The notes beneath the pieces are model-generated. The model was given only the letters and a program-made list of their open reading frames with translations. It searched no databases and had not been told where the DNA came from. Below, piece after piece: positions 1 to 5,263 of a DNA stretch of 5,263 bases. Position numbers and translations under genes: made by a program. The stretch is from an uncultured Desulfovibrionaceae bacterium (GTDB lineage Bacteria; Desulfobacterota; Desulfovibrionia; Desulfovibrionales; Desulfovibrionaceae). Within the stretch, counting starts at the first letter, position 1. Each line of letters opens with the position of its first letter. The DNA lies in the NCBI GenBank assembly GCA_949427775.1, contig CASQEL010000168.1, positions 1 through 5,263 on the forward strand. The letters run 5' to 3'.

Positions 1-90
1 GCCGTCCGCAAAGCGTCGAATTTTTTCGGCAGGCAAGGCGCAGGGCAGGCATTGGCCGAAGCTGTCGTGAACATGCCGCAAGGTCAATAG
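1..90 (+). CDS. Possible C-terminal tail of an upstream gene (partial, unrecognised)
   Basis: Frame 1 is open from the left edge to a TAG at 88-90 and gives a 29-residue tail beginning AVRKASNFFGRQ and ending NMPQGQ. I do not recognise a family. About 60% of third codon positions are G or C, below the clearly real genes to the right but above the competing frame 3, which is open from base 3 to a TAA at 144-146 and gives an Arg-rich product typical of a shadow frame. The minus strand is also open here from an ATG at 73 down to base 1, without a convincing ribosome binding site. The stretch is too short to decide, so this is only the best of three weak readings. Confidence 0.25.
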   Translation, partial: AVRKASNFFGRQGAGQALAEAVVNMPQGQ

Positions 91-145
91 TGGCCCTGCA
101 AGGCCGCGAGACGGAAAAAGGCGGCTTTGCGGCAGCGGGATACTA

Positions 146-264
146 AGGACTGACCCTATGTACCTGCAAAAGAAAGTGTGGCGTAATATCGCGGAAAACG
201 GCATCTGGCGAATCATCGCTATAAAAATGCGTGCGTGAACGGCAATTACGCCAGGGGCAGTCCT
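146..264 (+). other. Nested inverted repeats in the leader of the operon
   Basis: AGGACTG at 146-152 is the exact reverse complement of CAGTCCT at 258-264. After one A/G mismatch the pairing continues for four bases (154-157 with 253-256). Inside it, TGGCGTAAT at 179-187 is the exact reverse complement of ATTACGCCA at 245-253; the two stems compete only for base 253. If transcribed, this could fold into a long two-tier stem. The outer arm would cover the AAGGA (145-149) that precedes the small ORF at 158. A related copy, TGGCGAATCATCGC at 206-219, matches 11 of 14 positions of 179-192. Whether this is an RNA structure, a set of protein binding sites or chance is not known. No known riboswitch class was recognised. 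The rest of 91-357 contains no gene, RNA gene or clear sigma-70 or sigma-54 promoter that I can support. Confidence 0.3.
158..238 (+). CDS. Candidate 26-residue small ORF in the leader
   Basis: ATG 158 opens a 26-codon frame ending in TGA 236-238, preceded by AAGGA (145-149) with an 8-base gap, a good ribosome binding site. The peptide starts MYLQKKVWRNIAENG and ends AIKMRA. It is cationic (seven Lys/Arg), has two Trp and contains a short internal repeat, WRNIA / WRIIA, which accounts for the related DNA copies at 179-192 and 206-219. It has no signal peptide and resembles no family I know. It could be a leader peptide controlling the operon, a small protein of its own, or a chance ORF. It ends 119 bases before the first operon gene, so translational coupling is not evident. 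The start and ribosome site are the only positive evidence for coding. Confidence 0.25.
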   Translation: MYLQKKVWRNIAENGIWRIIAIKMRA

Positions 265-289
265 CGGTACAACGCCGTCCGCGAAATCA

Positions 290-319
290 CCCCAAGGCGA
301 ACCGCGTTTCGCCGTGGGG
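290..319 (+). promoter_or_regulatory. Strong hairpin upstream of the operon
   Basis: CCCCA (290-294) pairs with TGGGG (315-319) and GGCGAA (296-301) pairs with TTCGCC (308-313), separated by a single A/G mismatch, with a six-base CCGCGT loop. That is 11 pairs, mostly G-C. It is followed by ATACTTTC rather than a run of T, so it does not look like an intrinsic terminator. It ends 24 bases before the ribosome binding site of the molybdopterin subunit. It might stabilise or regulate the 5' leader, or be a protein binding site; the sequence does not tell which. I could not match it to a molybdenum-cofactor riboswitch. Confidence 0.4.
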
Positions 320-343
320 ATACTTTCAAAGCGTACATACTGT

Positions 344-349
344 AAGGAG
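344..349 (+). promoter_or_regulatory. Ribosome binding site fixing the start at 358
   Basis: AAGGAG at 344-349 is a near-perfect Shine-Dalgarno with an 8-base gap to ATG 358. It decides the start of the molybdopterin oxidoreductase; the encoded N-terminus then leads straight into the first Fe-S cysteine motif ten residues in, as expected for a cytoplasmic member without a signal peptide. Confidence 0.8.
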
Positions 350-357
350 CGGAGTGC

Positions 358-2463
358 ATGTCTGAACAGACAACCATTTACAGCGTGTGCGGCATGTGCG
401 GTGTGCGCTGTCCCGTGGCCGTCGATGTGGAAGACGGCGAGGTACGCTGGGTCTACGGCAATCCCCATAGTCCGCTGCGGGGCGCGCTCTGCGCGCGCGG
501 CGCGGCCGGGATCGCCCTGGAAAACGACGATGAGCGCCCCCGTGGCCCCCTGTTGCGGGGCGGGGCGCGCGGCGCCGGCGAATGGAAAACGGCAAGCTGG
601 GACGCGGCCCTGGATTACGTGGCCGAACGTTTGGACGCCTGTAGAAAAACCTATGGGCCGGAGAGCGTGCTCTGGTCTGATCGCGAAGGCCCTTTTGCAG
701 ATTTGCAGAGGGCGTTCATGCGCGGTTTGGGTTCGCCCAACGTCTGCACGCACAGCGTGTCCTGCGATCTCAACATCCACCATGCGGCCAAGGCCGTCAC
801 CGGTTTCGGGCGCGGCGCGCTGATCCACGACTATGAGCGCTGCCGCCATCTGGTCTTGCAGGGCCGCAATCTTTTTGAATCCATCAACGTGGCCGAGTCC
901 GGCAAGGTCATGGAAGCCTTGCGCAAGGGGTGCCGCCTGTCCGTGCTGGACGTGCGCCCCACAGTGACGGCGGCCAAAGCCGACGATTTTTACCGGGTGC
1001 GCCCCGGCACGGACTATGCCTTCAATCTGGCCGTCATTCATGTGTTGTTGCGGGAAAATCTGTACCGGCGCGAGTATGTGGCGGCCCACACGCGGGGTGT
1101 GGAAGCTCTTGCCGCGTTTGTGCGTCCCTGCACGCCGGAATGGGCGGAGCGGGAAACCGGCGTGTCCGCCGCGGCGCTGCGCGAACTGGCGCACCGGCTG
1201 GCTGAAGCCGCGCCGCACGTGATCTGGCATCCGGGCTGGATGACCACCCGCTACGATCAATCCTTCCAGGTGTCGCGCACGGCGTTCGTGATCACGGCGC
1301 TGCTGGGCGGTATCGGCGCGGAAGGCGGTATCGTGCCCGGCAGCGGCCCCGCCGCCGTGGGCCGTCGCGGCCTGCGGCGTCTGAGCGCGTTGTACCCGGC
1401 CCCCGAAGTCCGCCGCGCGGACGGCGTGGGGTGGGAGCACAAGGCGTTCGACCCTGCCAAGGGGCTGCTCCACCGGGCCTTTGCGGCCATGGAGAGCGGC
1501 ACGCCCTATCCGCTGAAGGCCTACATCGCCTGGCGGCACGATCCGTTGCAGGCATTGCCTGATCCCGAGGCCGTGAAGCGGGCCTTCGCCCATCTGGATC
1601 TGCTGGTCAGCGTCACCTTTTCCTGGTCGGACACGGCCTGGCACTCGGATGTGATTCTGCCGCTGTCGCCGTATCTGGCGCGCGAGAGCATCATCGCCGC
1701 CAAGTCCGGCTTCAAGCCGCAGTTTTTCGTGCGCCGCCGCGCCGTGCAGCCACGTTTCGACACCAGGGCCGACTGGGAAATCATCGGCGGCCTGGCGCGC
1801 AGGCTCGGATTGGACAAACTGGTGTTCGACAAGGTGGAAGATCTCTGGAACTACCAGTTGGAAGGCACGGGCGTGCGCTCGGAAGACTTTGACGCCAAGG
1901 GATTTGTGGAATTGACGGACACGCCTTGCCGTCCGGATCTCGCCTCGCTGGTCTTTCTCACGCCGTCCGGAAAAATCGAACTGGACAGCGCCGCCTGGGA
2001 AGCCGCCTCCGGCGTGCCCATGCTTTCGCCGTACGTGTCGCCCGCCCATCCTCCCAACGGGGCATTCCGCCTGACATTCGGACGTGTGGGCGTGCATACC
2101 CAGGGGCACACCGTGAACAACCCGCTGCTGGCCGAGCAGATGCCGGAAAATGTGATTTGGCTGCACCCCGATCCGGCGCGGGAACTGGGCATCGCGGCCG
2201 GGGATAGGGTAGAGGTGCTGGATGCCCTGGGACGCAGCGCCGGAACCGCGCGCGTGCATCTGACCGAGGGGATGCATCCCGAAGCGGTGTTTATGGTGCA
2301 CGGTTTCGGCCACCGCCTGCCCTGCGAAAGCCGGGCCTTCGGCCGGGGCGTGGCGGATCAGGAACTTATCCCCGGCGGGCTGGAGCGACAGGATCCCGGC
2401 GGCGGGGGACTGGCGCTTCAGGAAGCATTCGTCACCCTGCGCAATGTGGAGGCGCGGTCATGA
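358..2463 (+). CDS. Molybdopterin (Mo/W-bisMGD) oxidoreductase catalytic subunit, polysulfide/thiosulfate reductase-like
   Basis: This 701-residue protein belongs to the DMSO reductase superfamily and should carry a Mo- or W-bis(molybdopterin guanine dinucleotide) centre plus one [4Fe-4S] cluster. The cluster ligands are C11, C14, C18 and C45 (CX2CX3CX26C), followed by ARG; an Arg rather than Lys after the last Cys is usual in the polysulfide/thiosulfate reductase branch. The likely metal ligand is C136 in CTHSVSCDLNIHH. The next residue is Asp, whereas formate dehydrogenases have His there, so formate is an unlikely substrate. A molybdopterin-dinucleotide-binding domain occupies roughly residues 565-695, with VHTQGHTVNNPLL, a GDRVEV barrel segment and MVHGFGHRLP. 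There is no Tat signal, so it should act in the cytoplasm. It overlaps the next gene by four bases (ATGA), and the following ferredoxin and hydrogenase genes imply that H2 is the electron donor, or H+ the acceptor. The fold and cofactor are confident; the substrate is unknown. Confidence 0.93.
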   Translation: MSEQTTIYSVCGMCGVRCPVAVDVEDGEVRWVYGNPHSPLRGALCARGAAGIALENDDERPRGPLLRGGARGAGEWKTASWDAALDYVAERLDACRKTYGPESVLWSDREGPFADLQRAFMRGLGSPNVCTHSVSCDLNIHHAAKAVTGFGRGALIHDYERCRHLVLQGRNLFESINVAESGKVMEALRKGCRLSVLDVRPTVTAAKADDFYRVRPGTDYAFNLAVIHVLLRENLYRREYVAAHTRGVEALAAFVRPCTPEWAERETGVSAAALRELAHRLAEAAPHVIWHPGWMTTRYDQSFQVSRTAFVITALLGGIGAEGGIVPGSGPAAVGRRGLRRLSALYPAPEVRRADGVGWEHKAFDPAKGLLHRAFAAMESGTPYPLKAYIAWRHDPLQALPDPEAVKRAFAHLDLLVSVTFSWSDTAWHSDVILPLSPYLARESIIAAKSGFKPQFFVRRRAVQPRFDTRADWEIIGGLARRLGLDKLVFDKVEDLWNYQLEGTGVRSEDFDAKGFVELTDTPCRPDLASLVFLTPSGKIELDSAAWEAASGVPMLSPYVSPAHPPNGAFRLTFGRVGVHTQGHTVNNPLLAEQMPENVIWLHPDPARELGIAAGDRVEVLDALGRSAGTARVHLTEGMHPEAVFMVHGFGHRLPCESRAFGRGVADQELIPGGLERQDPGGGGLALQEAFVTLRNVEARS

Positions 2464-2912
2464 GTTACCGGATGATCACCGACGAAAGGCTCTGTATCAA
2501 CTGCAAGGCCTGCGAGGTGCACTGCAAGGTCTGGAACCGGGTGCCGGTGGGCCTCAAGCTGGGTGTGCACCTGAACGTGGGACCGGATATGCGCGACGGT
2601 CGACCCGCCCTGCATACGCTCTATATGCCGTGTCTGCACTGCGATGACGCGCCGTGTCTCGCGGCCTGTCCCACGGGGGCCATGCGCCGCCGCGAGGACG
2701 GTATCGTGTATATCGAAACCCCTCTGTGCACGGGATGCCGGGCCTGCCGTATGGCCTGTCCGTGGCAGGTTCCCCAGTACGACGCGGCCCAGGGAAAAAT
2801 GCGCAAATGCGATCTGTGCCGCTCCCGCCTGGACGCGGGATTGCAGCCCGCCTGCGTGACGGGGTGCACCACCCATGCGCTGCGCCTGGAGAAAGACCCA
2901 TGCCTGCCATAG
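2460..2912 (+). CDS. Four-cluster [4Fe-4S] ferredoxin-like electron transfer subunit (DmsB/PsrB/NrfC-type)
   Basis: This 150-residue protein should carry electrons between the hydrogenase and molybdopterin subunits. Sixteen cysteines lie in four groups: C12/15/18/22, C58/61/66/70, C90/93/96/100 and C117/120/132/136. This is the classical arrangement of the iron-sulfur subunits of DMSO, polysulfide and nitrite reductase-type complexes, with ligands for four [4Fe-4S] clusters. At 150 residues it is shorter than the usual roughly 190-200 residue DmsB/PsrB proteins; the C-terminus ends 14 residues after the last ligand. There is no signal peptide. The start ATG 2460 overlaps the stop of the previous gene and follows GGAGG (2448-2452) at a 7-base gap. 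The 3' end overlaps the hydrogenase small subunit gene by 13 bases. No membrane anchor subunit gene follows it, unlike in most PsrABC/DmsABC operons, so it probably works in a soluble complex. Confidence 0.93.
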   Translation: MSYRMITDERLCINCKACEVHCKVWNRVPVGLKLGVHLNVGPDMRDGRPALHTLYMPCLHCDDAPCLAACPTGAMRRREDGIVYIETPLCTGCRACRMACPWQVPQYDAAQGKMRKCDLCRSRLDAGLQPACVTGCTTHALRLEKDPCLP

Positions 2913-3841
2913 CTGAAGAATGGCTCAACTCTTGTGCGGGCTGTGAAATCGCCCTGCTCGATCTGGGTGAACCCCTGCTGGATCTGCTGCCGCAACTGGA
3001 GTTCGTGCACATCCCCGTACTGGCGGACAATAAGTATTTTGGCCCGTTGGGCCGTCGCAAACGCCTGTCCATCCCCCGCGCCGTCGTGGGCATCGTTTCC
3101 GGCGGCGTGCGCAACAGCGAGCATCTCGAAGTCTTGCGGGAGATGCGCCGCCAGGTGGACGTGCTGGTGGCCCTGGGCACCTGCGCCGTCACCGGCGGAC
3201 TGCCGGGACTGGCGGATCTGCCCGGTCAGGGCGGTGCGGAAGGCGTGCGGGATTTCGTTTTCCGTCAGTCGCCCTCCACGGTTTCCGGTTCCGGCCCCCA
3301 GGCGGGCAATGAATATGTTCCGGACATGTTGCCTCGCTGTACATGTCTGGCCGAGCACGTGAAAGTGGATCTGGCGGTGCCGGGCTGTCCCCCGCATCCG
3401 GATTGGATAGCGGAAGCCGTGCTCTCGCTGCTGGAAGGGCGTCCGGCCGTGTTGCCGGATCGTTCCGTATGCTCCATCTGCCCCACGCGGCGCACGGGAT
3501 CGGGCGACGGCCGTATCCGGCGCATGCTGGAACAGCCGGTGTACGATCCGGACAAACCCCTCTCCGAAATGCAGTGTCTGCTGGAACAGGGCTTTCTGTG
3601 TCTCGGACCGGTGACTCTGGCGGGATGCGGCGGCCGGACAGGCGCGCCCCGGTGCATTGCCGGACGCACCCCGTGCCGGGGCTGCCAGGGGCCCGTGCCC
3701 CACATGGCCATGCCGTTCGCGGACTATATGGGGGCCTTGGCCGCCGCCGGGATCGACGGTACGGCGATGATCGACAAGCCGGGCTGTCTTTCGCGCTTCA
3801 ATGCGGCCCATCGGCTGCTGCAAAACCTGGAGGTCCGCTGA
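2900..3841 (+). CDS. [NiFe]-hydrogenase small subunit, cytoplasmic group 3 (MvhG-like)
   Basis: This 313-residue protein should hold the iron-sulfur chain that takes electrons from, or to, the NiFe site. The proximal cluster ligands are C12 and C15 (SCAGCE), C95 (GTCAVTGG) and C163 (PGCPPHPDW), the standard small-subunit pattern. The C-terminal half supplies further ligands: C191, C194, C226, C234, C243, C252, C259 and C262 (ending TPCRGCQG), enough for two more [4Fe-4S] clusters, as in methyl-viologen-reducing/F420-non-reducing hydrogenase small subunits. It has no Tat signal peptide, so the enzyme is cytoplasmic, unlike the periplasmic group 1 [NiFe] and [NiFeSe] enzymes of Desulfovibrio. 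I chose ATG 2900 because GGAG (2888-2891) lies 8 bases upstream and the cluster motif begins 11 residues later, as in the family. The frame stays open upstream to 2654, but that would overlap the ferredoxin gene almost entirely. The stop shares its last base with the large subunit start. Confidence 0.93.
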   Translation: MPAIAEEWLNSCAGCEIALLDLGEPLLDLLPQLEFVHIPVLADNKYFGPLGRRKRLSIPRAVVGIVSGGVRNSEHLEVLREMRRQVDVLVALGTCAVTGGLPGLADLPGQGGAEGVRDFVFRQSPSTVSGSGPQAGNEYVPDMLPRCTCLAEHVKVDLAVPGCPPHPDWIAEAVLSLLEGRPAVLPDRSVCSICPTRRTGSGDGRIRRMLEQPVYDPDKPLSEMQCLLEQGFLCLGPVTLAGCGGRTGAPRCIAGRTPCRGCQGPVPHMAMPFADYMGALAAAGIDGTAMIDKPGCLSRFNAAHRLLQNLEVR

Positions 3842-5263
3842 TGTCCGCTCTACAGGACAATGTTATCCGCATCGCGCCCCTGTCGCGCATCGAGGGCCAT
3901 GCCGCGCTGGATATCCACCTGGACGCCGACGGCAATGTGGCGGACGCGCGTATGGCCGTCATGAGCCTGCGCGGCTTTGAAAAGTTCGTGCAGGGCCGTC
4001 CGGCGGAGGAACTTCCCCGCATCGTGACCCGTATCTGCGGCATCTGCCCCTGGCACCATCATCTGGCCTCCACCAAGGCCGTGGAGGCGGCTATGGGCGT
4101 CACGCCGCCGCCCGTGGCCGTCAAGCTGCGCGAGTTGTGCCAGATGCTGGCCGGCATCCCGGACAAGATCCTGCATTTTTATTTTCTGGCCGCGCCGGAC
4201 TTCGTGCTCGGCCCCGATGCCGATCCGGCCGCGCGCAATGTGATCGGACTGGCGGCCGCCGCGCCGGATTTGGCCCGACAGGCCGTTAAAATGCGGTACG
4301 CCATGCAAATGGCCCTGGAAAAATTCACCGGCAAAGCCATTCATCCGGTGGCCGTGCTGGTGGGCGGCTTTTCCAGACCGCTGCCGGAAGAAGAACGCCG
4401 CGAATTGCTGGCTCTGGTGGCCGAGGCCCGGGAGTTCAGCCTCATGTCCCTGCGTCTGGCCCGGGAACAACTGCTCCCGAAATTCGTGCCCATGTTCCGG
4501 GAGTTGGGAGAATATCCCTCGTCCTATCTGGGCACGGTGCATCCCAGGGACGGCACGTTGCGCCTCTATGACGGCGATCTGCGGCTGTTCCATCCCTCGG
4601 GCGCTGTGGAGCAGTTCCCGGTTTCCTCGTATCTGGACTATATCGCGGAACAGACGGCGGACTGGACCTGGCTCAAGTTCCCGTACCTGAAAAAATCCGG
4701 GAAACTGGAGATGGACGAGCGCGCGCCCGTGGGGCTGTACCGCACCAACTGCCTGGCCCGAGTCAACGCGGCGGAAGGTTTTGCCACCCCGGAAGCGCAG
4801 CGGGAGCTGGAAATCTTCCGTCGCGAGTTCGGCAGGCCCGCGCATCTGGTCTGTCTGTACCATTGGGCCCGACTGATGGAACTGGTGTATTGCTGCGAGC
4901 GGGCTGAGGAGTTGCTCTGCGATCCGGACATCTGCGGCCGGGAGATCCGCGTCGGAGGCATTGAACCCCGCGCGGGCGAAGGCATGGGGCATGTGGAGGC
5001 GCCGCGCGGCACACTGATCTACCACATCCGCACGGATGACGAAGGCCGGGTGCGCATGGCCAACATCCTGGCCGGAACGACGCACAACAACGCGGGTATG
5101 AACCTGTCCATGAAGATGGCGGCCAGGGCCGTCATCAAAAACGGACAGTACACGGAGGCGTTGCTGAACCGGGTGGAGATGTGCCTGCGGGCCTATGACC
5201 CGTGAATGAGCTGCGCCACCCACCGCCTGGATGGCGGTTTGCAGATTCCCGTGCGTATTCTGG
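3841..5263 (+). CDS. [NiFeSe]-hydrogenase large subunit, group 3 (MvhA-like), with in-frame TGA read as selenocysteine; 3' end beyond the window
   Basis: This is the catalytic subunit that binds the NiFe(CN)2CO site and splits or makes H2. It starts at ATG 3841 after TGGAGG (3828-3833). The family motifs are clear: SRIEGH (residues 15-20), the first nickel-binding motif RICGICPWHH (64-73, ligands C66 and C69), and a conserved THNNAG region before the C-terminus. The second nickel-binding motif, DPCxxCxxH, appears only if TGA 5203-5205 is decoded: RAYDP-U-MSCATH, with U455, C458 and H461. Stopping at TGA would leave 454 residues without two of the four metal ligands. After H461 comes RLDGGLQIPVRIL, the start of a C-terminal extension that a maturation endopeptidase would be expected to remove after His. 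The codons run in frame to the right edge (474 complete codons), so the true stop lies outside. No separate gene start at ATG 5206 is credible, because no ribosome binding site precedes it and the encoded residues complete the motif. Confidence 0.92.
5203..5205 (+). other. UGA recoding site for selenocysteine (U455)
   Basis: The TGA falls exactly where the first Cys of the DPCxxCxxH nickel-binding motif belongs, and the frame continues with MSCATH, the usual remainder of this motif in group 3 hydrogenases. Sec in place of this Cys is known in [NiFeSe] hydrogenases, including Vhu/Fru-type enzymes of methanogens. The TGAs ending the molybdopterin gene (2461) and the small subunit gene (3839) look like genuine stops: the first is followed by another stop four codons on, the second by an overlapping confident gene in another frame. 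TGA therefore seems to serve both roles in this operon. Decoding would need SelA, SelB, SelC and SelD, which are not in this window. Confidence 0.92.
5211..5244 (+). promoter_or_regulatory. Putative bacterial SECIS element
   Basis: ACCGCC (5222-5227) pairs perfectly with GGCGGT (5233-5238) around a five-base loop, UGGAU (5228-5232). CTGC (5211-5214) can pair with GCAG (5241-5244) as a lower stem across an asymmetric internal loop. The loop begins 22 nt after the UGA and has G at its second position. Both agree with the general description of bacterial SECIS hairpins (a short stem, G in the first two loop positions, about 16-37 nt from UGA). It lies inside the coding sequence, as bacterial elements do. 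SelB binding is inferred, not shown. Confidence 0.75.

Noticed and set aside
103..128. Terminator-like hairpin GCCGC/GCGGC for the upstream gene
   Set aside because: The stem is only five pairs with a 13-base loop and is followed by just three T, too weak for an intrinsic terminator.
179..219. Possible sigma-54 (-24/-12) promoters at TGGCGTAATATCGC and TGGCGAATCATCGC
   Set aside because: The GG to GC spacing is nine bases instead of the required ten in both, and the -12 element lacks the TTGC core.
137..324. Direct repeat GGGATACT at 137-144 and 317-324, and GCCGTCCGC at 1-9 and 274-282
   Set aside because: These 8- and 9-base repeats show no extended flanking similarity or associated element; chance cannot be excluded.
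358..2463. Formate dehydrogenase catalytic subunit, making the operon a formate hydrogenlyase
   Set aside because: The presumed metal ligand Cys is followed by Asp instead of the catalytic His, and the Lys typical after the Fe-S motif is Arg.
3343..3840. N-terminal extension of the large subunit frame upstream of 3841
   Set aside because: It lies wholly over the small subunit gene, encodes an Arg/Gly-rich shadow sequence, and the strong ribosome site and family-like N-terminus mark ATG 3841 as the start.
3850..5223. Long minus-strand open frame of 457 codons opposite the large subunit
   Set aside because: It is a His/Gln/Arg-rich shadow of the GC-rich coding strand; no recognisable domain, and the plus-strand gene is certain.
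5206..5263. A separate gene starting at ATG 5206, immediately after the TGA
   Set aside because: No ribosome binding site precedes it, and its first residues MSCATH are the remainder of the hydrogenase nickel-binding motif in the same frame, so it is the continuation of the large subunit.

Overview
The window looks like chromosomal DNA of a GC-rich anaerobe that uses selenocysteine. A sulfate- or sulfur-respiring bacterium of the Desulfovibrionaceae type fits best, but this is inferred from composition and gene content only; there is no phylogenetic marker here.

Layout: positions 1-357 hold no confidently assigned gene. They contain a possible C-terminal tail of an upstream gene (1-90), a candidate 26-residue small ORF (158-238) set between long-range inverted repeats, a strong hairpin (290-319) and a good ribosome binding site. 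From 358 to the right edge runs one tight, same-strand operon whose genes overlap by 4, 13 and 1 bases: (1) a cytoplasmic molybdopterin (Mo/W-bisMGD) oxidoreductase catalytic subunit of the polysulfide/thiosulfate-reductase-like branch; (2) a ferredoxin-like subunit with ligands for four [4Fe-4S] clusters; (3) a [NiFe]-hydrogenase small subunit of the cytoplasmic group 3 (MvhG-like) type; (4) the matching large subunit.

The central observation is at the end of gene 4. The reading frame seems to stop at TGA 5203-5205, right after the residues RAYDP. Reading through the TGA restores the second half of the nickel-binding motif: DP-(TGA)-MSCATH, matching DPCxxCxxH of [NiFe] hydrogenases with the TGA in the place of the first Cys. 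A hairpin with a 6-bp stem and a UGGAU loop lies 22 nt downstream and fits a bacterial SECIS element. The large subunit is therefore very probably a selenoprotein ([NiFeSe] hydrogenase), U at residue 455. Its gene continues past the window, and a conventional call ending at 5205 would remove essential active-site ligands.

Together the genes suggest a soluble cytoplasmic complex passing electrons between H2 at a NiFeSe site and an unidentified substrate at a Mo/W site, through up to eight [4Fe-4S] clusters. The substrate cannot be read from the sequence. The residue after the presumed Mo-ligand Cys is Asp, not the His usual in formate dehydrogenases, so a formate hydrogenlyase-like role is not favoured.
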